Below the pieces are notes generated by a model. The model ran no database searches and was not told the origin of the DNA. It worked only from the letters and a program-made list of their open reading frames with translations. DNA of 64,000 nt from CALCKU01 sp964534845 (lineage in GTDB: Bacteria; Pseudomonadota; Alphaproteobacteria; Caulobacterales; Maricaulaceae). Positions within the stretch are counted from its first letter, which is position 1; every line of letters begins with the position of its first letter. The translations under genes were made by a program, and so were the position numbers. Shown here one piece after another: positions 42,655 to 50,408 of the stretch. Location: contig CAZHPV010000008.1 of assembly GCA_964534845.1 (NCBI GenBank), positions 1 to 64,000 on the forward strand. Reading direction: 5' to 3'.

Positions 42655-43537
42655 GTCCGCGCCGTCCTCCAGCTCCAGCTGCGCCTTCAGCGGGGGCAGG
42701 ACGATAATGTCTGATCCAATTAGCACATCCCGGGTCGACCCCGTTTAGAACGTCACTGGCACGCACTGAAGATACAAGCCCGTCATGCAATGGGTTCACA
42801 ATGGCCGATGTCATACCGGCACAGGCCAACATAGGCAGAAAGGCATTATTGATGGTATTACGCTCTGGCAGGCCAAAGGCAACATTGGAGGCCCCGCATG
42901 TTGTATTTACACCCAGCTCCTTGCGCAATCGCCCGACAAGCTTAAACACATCCGTACCTGCACTGTTAACCGCACCGATAGGCATAACCAGCGGGTCTAC
43001 CACCACATCTTCTGGCTTAATGCCGTAATCAGATGCCCGGTTGACAATGCGTTTAGCGACTTCAAATCGGACATCAGGGTCTTCGGAAATACCGGTGTCA
43101 TCATTGGAGATCGCAACCACGGCACAATCATATTTCGCCACAAGCGGCAAAATACGCTCCATGACTTCTTCTTCAGCCGTTGTTGAATTAAGCAAGGGAC
43201 GCCCTTTATAGACTTTCAATCCAGCCTCCAATGCATCCATAATCGAGCTATCAATACATAGAGGCACATCCGTTAAACTCTGGATCAGTGGAATGACTTC
43301 GGACATTATCAGCGCTTCGTCGGCAAGCGGTACGCCGACATTGACGTCAAGAACCTGCGCACCGGCTTCGACCTGTGCCAAGGCTTCCTTCTTTACGCGC
43401 CAATAATTAAATTCCTTCAGCTCTTTTGAAAATAATTTCCGCCCGGTGGGGTTAATTCTCTCACCAATCATCGTAAAAGGTTGATCAAACCCGATAACGA
43501 CTTCTTTCGTTTCCGAGGCTAAAATTGTACGCGCCAT
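42629..43537 (-). CDS. Methyltetrahydrofolate:corrinoid methyltransferase (MtgA/AcsE-like)
   Basis: 302 residues. A pterin-binding TIM barrel with Gly-Glu-Arg-Ile-Asn-Pro-Thr-Gly-Arg, Leu-Asp-Val-Asn-Val-Gly-Val, Cys-Ile-Asp-Ser, Ser-Asn-Asp-Asp-Thr-Gly and Gly-Ala-Ser-Asn-Val-Ala-Phe-Gly-Leu-Pro. In this context it would transfer the methyl group from the corrinoid protein to THF, yielding 5-methyl-THF. The last 24 residues (279-302) are an Ala/Gly/Arg-rich tail ending in four arginines and a glycine, not part of the barrel. It follows the MetF-like gene by 29 bp. Confidence 0.9.
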   Translation of the reverse strand: MARTILASETKEVVIGFDQPFTMIGERINPTGRKLFSKELKEFNYWRVKKEALAQVEAGAQVLDVNVGVPLADEALIMSEVIPLIQSLTDVPLCIDSSIMDALEAGLKVYKGRPLLNSTTAEEEVMERILPLVAKYDCAVVAISNDDTGISEDPDVRFEVAKRIVNRASDYGIKPEDVVVDPLVMPIGAVNSAGTDVFKLVGRLRKELGVNTTCGASNVAFGLPERNTINNAFLPMLACAGMTSAIVNPLHDGLVSSVRASDVLNGVDPGCANWIRHYRPAPAEGAAGAGGRRGRAGRRRRG

Positions 43538-43566
43538 AATAATTCCTGACTTAAAAATTTCTCGGC

Positions 43567-44451
43567 TTATGCAGCCACATTATTGTTATCGCCATTTTTG
43601 CCATCCGGACTTTTATCATCAGACCAGCTACCCCGTTCGGTTAGCCAAGCCGTAGATTTCTTGACCCCTCCGAAAGGAAAAACGTGAATTTGTGTTATTA
43701 GCGAAGCCTCGATCTGACGCCAATGGGCCTCAATGGGATCAACAATATCATTTGGGTCAAACCCTTTTACCATAGTGGCCATCGCCCCGCCGCGCTTTTT
43801 CAAAAAACTAAGCGAATTACCAACGCCGCACATGGCAGCAAATTTTATCAATGTTGTAACCTTGGCCGGGCCAGCCACACCCAAATGCACAGGCATAGTA
43901 ATACCTGCAGCGCGCAGATCATGCGCCCAGTCAATAAACTGGGGTGCATCAAAACCGAATTGAGTAACGATACGCAGTTTCAGACCTGTGGTTTCAGCAA
44001 AGGCCTGCTTTTGGTGCAAAGCCTCCATCGCAATATCATTGTCAAAATCAGGTGAGCCTTCCGGATGACCCGCAATACCCATATGGGTAATGCCGTGTCG
44101 CTGGAAAACACCCGTCGCTAATAGCGCCATTGTAGAGTCAAACGCCCCCGCTGGTTTATCCAGACCGCCGCCAATGACCAATACATCCTTCACATCTGCC
44201 TCGATGGACAGGCGCTTTACACGATCTTCCAGAATATCAGCACTCACCATACGCCGGGCCGCAAAATGCGGGACAGGCTCATAGCCCAGACCGCGCAAAC
44301 GCTTTGCCCCGTTGACAAGATAGTCAGTCGTGTCCGCACCGACATCCGTGATATAAACACGCCCGCCTTTTGGAAACAGATCAATAATGGCCTGACTTTC
44401 CACAGCTTGTTTAGGAGACACTTCAATAGAGGCTGGAATATGACTAGACAT
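43567..44451 (-). CDS. Methylenetetrahydrofolate reductase-like protein
   Basis: 294 residues. A MetF-type TIM barrel, with an early Glu in Ser-Ile-Glu-Val-Ser-Pro at the place of the catalytic Glu of Ser-Phe-Glu-Phe-Phe-Pro, a His-Phe-Ala-Ala-Arg strand, Val-Ile-Gly-Gly-Gly-Asp-like loop (here Gly-Gly-Gly-Leu-Asp) and Ile-Ala-Gly-His-Pro-Glu-Gly. It is more diverged than housekeeping MetF. Placed between a corrinoid protein/DUF1638 pair and a methyl-THF methyltransferase, it probably oxidises 5-methyl-THF to methylene-THF. The start overlaps the DUF1638 stop by eight bases. Confidence 0.85.
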   Translation of the reverse strand: MSSHIPASIEVSPKQAVESQAIIDLFPKGGRVYITDVGADTTDYLVNGAKRLRGLGYEPVPHFAARRMVSADILEDRVKRLSIEADVKDVLVIGGGLDKPAGAFDSTMALLATGVFQRHGITHMGIAGHPEGSPDFDNDIAMEALHQKQAFAETTGLKLRIVTQFGFDAPQFIDWAHDLRAAGITMPVHLGVAGPAKVTTLIKFAAMCGVGNSLSFLKKRGGAMATMVKGFDPNDIVDPIEAHWRQIEASLITQIHVFPFGGVKKSTAWLTERGSWSDDKSPDGKNGDNNNVAA

Positions 44452-45091
44452 GGGAGCCCTCCAATTGCGCTTTCTTTAAAGCCCCGTCTTCAAGCGCCAG
44501 CCAAGACATAGCCGTCTCTAAGGCGCCGTAACCCACGGGTTTATGCTCAAACTCCAGTCCTAAAAACAACGCCGCCTCACGGGCTTTATTTAGAAGACTG
44601 TCCGTTGGGTTTTGTGACAAATAAATCAGTTTTTTATAATGGACGAAATATGTTTCCTTTAAGCCGGGATAACGATCAATACCCATGCCCTTAACGATTA
44701 AAGTCTGAAAATGCCGCGCCAAATAATCGGTGAGAAAAAATGTGCCTAGCTCTTCCTCCATAAAGCCTTCAAACCGGCTAAGGCCTGCATAAAAGGCGTA
44801 ACAATGATTACCCGGCAACCGTATTGTATTGGGGTAGGCCTCAAGCAGACGATCTAATCCTCCGCCTGTACCGCAATCACCATATCCGATCAAAATCCGG
44901 TCATAATCGGCCGCCTTAGCGTCCAGAACCTGCTTTAAGCCCGGGACGATTTTCTCGGGATGATTGTGATATTCTGCCGGTAGACACTGTAAATCCACCG
45001 CGACATCACATTGCTTTAACAAGGCCACAATCTCTTTGGCCAAAGCGCCGCACGCCAGCACAAATATCTTATGTACGGAGGCGGCCGCCAT
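44444..45091 (-). CDS. DUF1638 protein
   Basis: 215 residues. It shows the DUF1638 features: Ala-Cys-Gly-Ala-Leu-Ala near the start, Cys-Leu-Pro-Ala-Glu-Tyr-His-Asn-His-Pro, and Gly-Tyr-Gly-Asp-Cys-Gly-Thr-Gly-Gly. Conserved Cys and His residues suggest metal or cofactor binding. The family often travels with corrinoid methyltransferase genes but has no established biochemical role. It begins two bases after the corrinoid-protein stop and overlaps the MetF-like gene, so it is firmly part of the module. Confidence 0.85.
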   Translation of the reverse strand: MAAASVHKIFVLACGALAKEIVALLKQCDVAVDLQCLPAEYHNHPEKIVPGLKQVLDAKAADYDRILIGYGDCGTGGGLDRLLEAYPNTIRLPGNHCYAFYAGLSRFEGFMEEELGTFFLTDYLARHFQTLIVKGMGIDRYPGLKETYFVHYKKLIYLSQNPTDSLLNKAREAALFLGLEFEHKPVGYGALETAMSWLALEDGALKKAQLEGSHV

Positions 45092-45092
45092 T

Positions 45093-45782
45093 TTAGCGGT
45101 TTTTACCCATAATGGCTTTTGCCAGCTCAGAACTCATAGCCGCATCACGGCCATAAGTATGGGCGTTAATCGCATCGGCAAATTCCTGATTAAGCGGCGC
45201 TCCGCCTACCATAACAGGCAGATCTTTTAAAATGCCGCGCTTGTCCAGCTCTTCAATCACGACGCCCATATAGGGCATGGTCGTCGTAAGTAAGGCGGAC
45301 ATGCCCAGAATATTGGGTTCATGCTCATCAATGGCACCAAGAAACTCTTCTACCGAGGTATTAATGCCCAGATCAATAACCTCAAAACCTGCCCCTTCGA
45401 GCATCATGCCCACAAGGTTTTTACCAATGTCGTGAATATCGCCTTTTACGGTTCCGATCACATATTTACCCACACTGGAATTATTATCACTTTTAGCCAG
45501 AATCGGGCGGAGCAAATTCATCCCGCCTTTCATGGCATTCGCGCTTTGCAAAACTTCTGGGACGAACAGGATACCATCGCGAAAATCAATACCCACAATG
45601 CGCATACCTTCGACCAAGGCATCATTGAGCACCATATTAGCATCCCAACCCCGGTCGAGCAGAATTTGGGTACCCTCTGTGACCTCCGGTATCATACCAT
45701 CGTAAAGATCGTCCTGCATTTGCTGAACAAGCTCATTATCATCAAGGTCTTTTAAGATTATCTCTTCTTCTTGATCACTCAT
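45093..45782 (-). CDS. Corrinoid (cobalamin-binding) methyl-carrier protein
   Basis: 229 residues. An acidic N-terminal extension and the helical cap domain (about 15-95) precede a B12-binding Rossmann domain with the base-off motif Gly-Asp-Ile-His-Asp-Ile-Gly-Lys-Asn (Asp115-x-His117-x-x-Gly120; His117 is the cobalt ligand), Ser-Ala-Leu-Leu-Thr-Thr-Thr, and Val-Gly-Gly-Ala-Pro-Leu. It shuttles methyl groups between the MttB-like enzyme and the methyl-THF methyltransferase, like MtbC, MttC or MtgC. It is second in the operon after fhs. Confidence 0.95.
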   Translation of the reverse strand: MSDQEEEIILKDLDDNELVQQMQDDLYDGMIPEVTEGTQILLDRGWDANMVLNDALVEGMRIVGIDFRDGILFVPEVLQSANAMKGGMNLLRPILAKSDNNSSVGKYVIGTVKGDIHDIGKNLVGMMLEGAGFEVIDLGINTSVEEFLGAIDEHEPNILGMSALLTTTMPYMGVVIEELDKRGILKDLPVMVGGAPLNQEFADAINAHTYGRDAAMSSELAKAIMGKNR

Positions 45783-45841
45783 CTCTTTACTCCATAAACA
45801 TATAAAGATTTTCTTATATGCGTGGCCTCTATATGCTTTTC

Positions 45842-47542
45842 CTAGGCAAGTCCAACGATTTGTCCATCTTCATCCAAACCAATATCCAGAGCCGCTGGAT
45901 GGCGCGGCAGACCCGGCATACGCATAATGGTTCCGCATATTGCAACGACAAAACCCGCACCGGCATTAAGTGTGACCTCCCGGACTTCGACCGTATGCCC
46001 GGAGGTTGCCCCGAGTTGCTTGGCATCGGTTGAAAAACTGGACTGCGTTTTGGCTATACAGACAGGTAAATGTCCAAAGCCCATTTTCTCTATCTGACGG
46101 AAGGCGCTTTTGGCGGCGGCATTAATCGCAACACCATCTGCCCGGTAAATTTCCTTGGCAATCTTCTCGACCTTAACAGCCAGCTTATCACTATCCTCAT
46201 ACATTAAATTGATTTTGGGCGTGGGCTTATCCAGCTCCGCTTTAACCGCTCGGGCCAAATCCTCGGCTCCTGCACCGCCTTCGGCCCAGTGCCGCGCAAC
46301 AACCATAGGCACGTTTTCTTTATCGCAAATCTCCTTAATGACGGCAATTTCCGCATCCGTGTCGTGAATAAAATGATTGATCGAGACAACGGGCGTAACA
46401 CCAAACTTCTTAAGGTTTTGAATATGCCGCTCAACGTTAACAGAGCCTGCGCGCACAGCCTCGACATTGGCTGGGCCAAGTTCGGATTTAGGCACACCGC
46501 CCTGCATTTTCATAGCGCGTACTGTGCACACCAGAACCACGGCGTCAGGGCGCAAGCCAGATTGACGGCACTTAATATCGAGAAATTTCTCAGCGCCAAG
46601 ATCGGCCCCGAAACCAGCTTCTGTCACAACCACATCCGTCAGCTTTAGAGCCGTTTGCGTGGCGACAACAGAGTTACATCCGTGCGCAATATTAGCAAAA
46701 GGGCCGCCATGGATAAACGCCATATTATGCTCAATAGACTGCACCAGATTGGGCTGGAACGCATCTTTGAGCAAAACGGTTACAGCACCGTCCGCTCCGA
46801 TATCGCGCACGGTCACAGGTTTTTTCTTATGGGTTTTCGCGACAATTATATCGCCAATACGTTTTTGCAAATCTTTCAAATCTGTCGCTAAACAGAAAAT
46901 AGCCATGATCTCGGAGGCCACAGTAATATCAAAACCGCCTTCGCGGACAATGCCCTGCGTTGGTCCGCCCATACCCATGACAATGTGGCGAAGGGCGCGG
47001 TCATTCATATCGACAACCCGGCGCCACGTAATCCGGCGGGGGTCAATATCAAGTTCATTCCCCCACTGCATATGATTGTCCAGCATGGCAGAAATCAGAG
47101 AATGCGCTGACGTAATCGCGTGAAAATCGCCGTTAAAATGCAAATTAATGTCTTCCATCGGCAGAACTTGCGCGCGTCCGCCGCCAGCCGCACCGCCCTT
47201 CATACCAAAACAGGGACCAAGTGAAGGTTCGCGTAAGCAGACCATAGACTTGACGCCAATGCGGTTTAAACCATCATTTAAACCCACCGAGGTTGTTGTC
47301 TTGCCTTCACCCGCCGGTGTCGGCGTAACAGCCGTTACAAGCACGAGCTGGCCATTGGGCTTAGCTTTCAAGCTCTCAATATAATCAAGTGATAATTTGG
47401 CTTTAAAATGGCCGTATGGGACAAGCGCGTCAGCGGGAATACCAAGCTTAGCTTCCGCCAGAGGCAATAAAGGTTCCATTGTCGCAGCGCGCGCGATTTC
47501 AATATCAGGTGCCCCCGGCGCTGGTAGTGAAGATGATGACAT
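45842..47542 (-). CDS. fhs: Formate-tetrahydrofolate ligase
   Basis: 566 residues, full length. The nucleotide loop is Thr-Pro-Thr-Pro-Ala-Gly-Glu-Gly-Lys-Thr-Thr-Thr, with Leu-Arg-Glu-Pro-Ser-Leu-Gly-Pro-Cys-Phe-Gly-Met-Lys-Gly-Gly-Ala-Ala-Gly-Gly and Phe-Gly-Ala-Asp-Leu-Gly-Ala-Glu-Lys also conserved. It interconverts formyl-THF plus ADP with formate, THF and ATP. Leading a methyl-group oxidation operon next to a formate dehydrogenase, it most likely runs towards formate and yields ATP. FolD, needed for the step before it, is not in the window. Confidence 0.96.
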   Translation of the reverse strand: MSSSSLPAPGAPDIEIARAATMEPLLPLAEAKLGIPADALVPYGHFKAKLSLDYIESLKAKPNGQLVLVTAVTPTPAGEGKTTTSVGLNDGLNRIGVKSMVCLREPSLGPCFGMKGGAAGGGRAQVLPMEDINLHFNGDFHAITSAHSLISAMLDNHMQWGNELDIDPRRITWRRVVDMNDRALRHIVMGMGGPTQGIVREGGFDITVASEIMAIFCLATDLKDLQKRIGDIIVAKTHKKKPVTVRDIGADGAVTVLLKDAFQPNLVQSIEHNMAFIHGGPFANIAHGCNSVVATQTALKLTDVVVTEAGFGADLGAEKFLDIKCRQSGLRPDAVVLVCTVRAMKMQGGVPKSELGPANVEAVRAGSVNVERHIQNLKKFGVTPVVSINHFIHDTDAEIAVIKEICDKENVPMVVARHWAEGGAGAEDLARAVKAELDKPTPKINLMYEDSDKLAVKVEKIAKEIYRADGVAINAAAKSAFRQIEKMGFGHLPVCIAKTQSSFSTDAKQLGATSGHTVEVREVTLNAGAGFVVAICGTIMRMPGLPRHPAALDIGLDEDGQIVGLA

Positions 47543-47812
47543 AGCAGGAATCCTTATATTTTATATTACTCGCAATGTACCCAAAAAGAGAAATTTTTCT
47601 TCCACAAATTCGACATTTAATTTATTATTTGCGACATTGCGCATTTAGACTTAAAATCGCGTTAAAAAAGGCTCTCTTATCTTTCAGATTATAATACGCA
47701 ATATTGATTTAGTAGACCCGAATCTGACTAAAATTCCGCGCGGAAATATGCTATCATGGAAGCATGAAACTGTATTTACATCCTTAATTTCGCCCTTTGA
47801 ACTGGCCTGAAC
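47543..47812. promoter_or_regulatory. Divergent control region between the corrinoid/fhs operon and dddP
   Basis: 270 bp, AT-rich, without a credible gene. It must hold the promoters of both divergent operons. A TTGCGACATTGCGCA stretch near 47627-47643 contains TGCG twice in direct orientation and is a candidate regulator site. No riboswitch or B12 box was recognised. Confidence 0.4.
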
Positions 47813-49126
47813 ATGACCTCTTCTTTTTCGCCCAAAACCCGTAAAATCGGCCCCAAACCGGGGGATGTCGCCACCCAGAAACGGGACGCCCCTGCCACAG
47901 AGCCCACGGAAAAGGCTAAAGCCGAGTTAATGGCTGCCGGTGTCGCCCTCCCTGACCAGGCTGCAATGCGCCGCTACCGCTTGGACCGTGTACTGGGTGA
48001 ACTTAAGGCGCGCGGTCTTTGTGGCATATTATTATTTGATCCCGTCAATATTCGTTACGCATTGGACGCACGCAATATGTCGATCTGGACGTCCCGCAAT
48101 TTTTCCAGAGCCGTCTTTATCCGCACTGACGGATATACTATTTTATGGGATTTTGATCGATGCGAACATTTAAGCGACCACCTCCCCCTTATTACTGAAC
48201 ACCGTGAGGGGGCGGGCGCTTACTATTTTGCCCACGGCGATAAAGAGACACACTATGCGCATGATTTCGCCGACCAAATCGCCGCACTTTACGGCCAGAG
48301 CGGCAAAGGCACTCTGGCCGTTGATTGCATGGACCTCGAGGTCATCACAGCCTTATCAGATCGCAATGTCACCGTAACAACGGGTCAGGTCGTCATGGAG
48401 CATGCCCGTTTAATAAAAGGCCCAGACGAAATTAAAGCCATGAAATGCGCTGCCTTTGCCTGCCAAGCCTCTGTCGCAGAAATGCAAGCGGCCTTAAAGC
48501 CCGGCCTCTCGGAGGTCGAGCTTTGGTCCGTTTTGCATGCCGGAAATATTGCCCGCGGCGGTGAATGGATAGAAACACGGCTTCTGGCCTCAGGACCGCG
48601 AACCAATCCTTGGATGGCGGAAGCGGGTCCGCGCATTCTCGAAGACGGGGACATTCTGGCATTCGATACCGATATGATCGGTCTTTACGGCTATATTTGC
48701 GACATGTCTCGCTCATGGCTTGTGGGCGACGGGCCAGCGACCGCCAAGCAGATAGAGCTCTACTGCGCAGCCTATGATCACGTCATGACAAACACTCAAC
48801 TCTTGGGACCGGGTGTATCGTTTAAAGATCTGACATTTATGGGCGATAATCATGCCCCTCAATATAAAGCCCATCAATATTGCGTAAAAATGCACGGGGT
48901 TGGGCTTTGTGATGAATTCCCTAGCATTTACTACCCCGACCAATTTATAGAAGGCGCTGCGGATTATACGCTCGCCCCGGGCATGGTGTTATCCGTTGAG
49001 ACTTTTGTCGGCGAAGTTGGCGGTAAGGAAGGTATTAAACTTGAAAACGAGGTGCTGATTACGCATGATGGCCATGAAGTGATTACGGATTACCCGTTCG
49101 AGCCCAGATTGTTAGGACAGATTTAA
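47813..49126 (+). CDS. dddP: DddP-type DMSP lyase (M24 peptidase fold)
   Basis: 437 residues, close to the 440-450 of characterised DddP. After a disordered N-terminal 40 residues comes a creatinase-like domain and the pita-bread metal domain. Residues Asp285, Asp287, Asp297, His361, Glu396 and Glu411 line up with the iron ligands recalled for the Roseobacter DddP (295, 297, 307, 371, 406, 421) at a constant offset of ten, and Tyr356 and Asp367 match its Tyr366 and proposed catalytic base Asp377. DddP cleaves DMSP to DMS and acrylate. A plain M24 peptidase is the alternative, but keeping Tyr356 and Asp367 argues for DddP. It leads an operon with a DUF1289 gene and a GlxA-type regulator. Confidence 0.85.
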   Translation: MTSSFSPKTRKIGPKPGDVATQKRDAPATEPTEKAKAELMAAGVALPDQAAMRRYRLDRVLGELKARGLCGILLFDPVNIRYALDARNMSIWTSRNFSRAVFIRTDGYTILWDFDRCEHLSDHLPLITEHREGAGAYYFAHGDKETHYAHDFADQIAALYGQSGKGTLAVDCMDLEVITALSDRNVTVTTGQVVMEHARLIKGPDEIKAMKCAAFACQASVAEMQAALKPGLSEVELWSVLHAGNIARGGEWIETRLLASGPRTNPWMAEAGPRILEDGDILAFDTDMIGLYGYICDMSRSWLVGDGPATAKQIELYCAAYDHVMTNTQLLGPGVSFKDLTFMGDNHAPQYKAHQYCVKMHGVGLCDEFPSIYYPDQFIEGAADYTLAPGMVLSVETFVGEVGGKEGIKLENEVLITHDGHEVITDYPFEPRLLGQI

Positions 49127-49136
49127 TAGGATAGGT

Positions 49137-49430
49137 ATGACCCAAGACAGCGATATTAAAGCCGATAAAAATCTGGAATACCTTGAGGTTGATGATAGTC
49201 CCTGCCAGCTCGTTTGCTCCATGGATAAGGAAAGCGGATATTGCTTTGGTTGCGGTCGTACGCAAGACGAAATCGCCTATTGGACATTCAAGTCGGTCGG
49301 AGAAAAAACAGCGCTTCGTGCCGAGCTTGAAACCCGCATGCCGCCCTTACGGATAAAATTAGCCGAACGCCGCAAGCGCCGCAGGGTTAATAAACGCCGG
49401 GCGGCAAAACCTAATGCGCAAAACCCGTAA
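49137..49430 (+). CDS. DUF1289 small cysteine-rich protein
   Basis: 97 residues. The DUF1289 core is Asp-Ser-Pro-Cys-Gln-Leu-Val-Cys then Cys-Phe-Gly-Cys-Gly-Arg-Thr-Gln-Asp-Glu-Ile-Ala-Tyr-Trp, a probable four-Cys zinc or Fe-S site. The C-terminal 30 residues are strongly basic. The function of the family is unknown. It starts 10 bp after dddP and ends 15 bp before the regulator gene. Confidence 0.85.
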   Translation: MTQDSDIKADKNLEYLEVDDSPCQLVCSMDKESGYCFGCGRTQDEIAYWTFKSVGEKTALRAELETRMPPLRIKLAERRKRRRVNKRRAAKPNAQNP

Positions 49431-49445
49431 TCATCCTACACAATT

Positions 49446-50408
49446 ATGTTCGGGCAATATACACCTGATAATCAATCCCAAAAAATAGGCTTCCTCCTTA
49501 TACCGGAATTTTCCATGATTGCCTTTACCGCAGCCATTGAACCCCTGCGCTCGGCCAATCGCCTCAGTGGCAAACCGCTCTATGAATGGGTCACTCTGAG
49601 CCTTGACGGACTGGCGGTCACAGCCAGTAATGATGTGTCCATCACACCGGATATGCCCTTAAGAGACGGACAAGAATGCGATGTTGTATTTGTCTGTGCA
49701 GGTTTGCGCCCGCAAAAACATCTCTCCCAACCTCTGCGCAATGAACTTCGCGCGCTCTCCTTACGTGGAAAATCACTGGGCGCGTTATGTACGGGTTCCT
49801 TCACGCTGGCTTATGCAGGTTTACTGACAGGTTATAAATGCACAATTCATTGGGAAGACACGGAAACCTTTAAGGAGATTTATCCTAATCTTGATATTAC
49901 CGCTAATGTGTTTGAAATTGATCGTGACCGCTTCACCTGTGCAGGTGGAACCACCCCTCTGGATATGATGATCTATGCCATTAAGCTGGACTTCGGGGAA
50001 ACACTTGCGTTAAATGTCGCCGAACAAATGCTGCATAATTATGTCAGAGAGCCTCGCGATACGCAGCGCATGGCCCTCGCCTCACGCACAGGAATCCATC
50101 ATCCGAAATTACTGGCCATGATCGCTTATATGGAAGCCCATATAGATCATCCGATAGCACTGGAAACGTTGGCAAAAAATGTCGGTTTGTCTTTGAGACA
50201 GGTAGAGCGCTTGTTTAAATCGCATTTGAAAATGTCTCCGGGAAAATATTATCTCGGCCTCAGACTGGCCCGGGCGCGGCAATATTTACGCCGGACCTCC
50301 ATGTCCATCCTCGAAGTCGGTCTCGCGGCGGGGTTTAATTCGGCTTCCCATTTTTCACAATGCTATAAACGCCATTACGGCCACACCCCACAATCAGAGC
50401 GGACGTGA
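49446..50408 (+). CDS. GlxA-type AraC-family regulator (GbdR-like)
   Basis: 320 residues: an N-terminal DJ-1/PfpI-like glutaminase-fold domain (about 12-185, with Gly-Ala-Leu-Cys-Thr-Gly-Ser-Phe near the would-be nucleophile) and a C-terminal double helix-turn-helix of the AraC type (Ser-Leu-Arg-Gln-Val-Glu-Arg-Leu-Phe-Lys and Ala-Ser-His-Phe-Ser-Gln-Cys-Tyr-Lys). Regulators of this architecture include GbdR, CdhR and SouR, which sense glycine betaine, carnitine and sarcosine. It probably senses a betaine or related compound and may control dddP, the divergent fhs-mttB operon or both. It ends in a terminator hairpin. Confidence 0.9.
   Translation: MFGQYTPDNQSQKIGFLLIPEFSMIAFTAAIEPLRSANRLSGKPLYEWVTLSLDGLAVTASNDVSITPDMPLRDGQECDVVFVCAGLRPQKHLSQPLRNELRALSLRGKSLGALCTGSFTLAYAGLLTGYKCTIHWEDTETFKEIYPNLDITANVFEIDRDRFTCAGGTTPLDMMIYAIKLDFGETLALNVAEQMLHNYVREPRDTQRMALASRTGIHHPKLLAMIAYMEAHIDHPIALETLAKNVGLSLRQVERLFKSHLKMSPGKYYLGLRLARARQYLRRTSMSILEVGLAAGFNSASHFSQCYKRHYGHTPQSERT

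Noticed and set aside
42655..42726. Extended N-terminus of the GFA protein from ATG 42726
   Set aside because: This part is the shifted frame of the methyltransferase tail and has no GFA-like sequence.
47543..47812. Cobalamin riboswitch controlling the corrinoid operon
   Set aside because: No B12-box-like sequence or long structured leader was recognised in the region.
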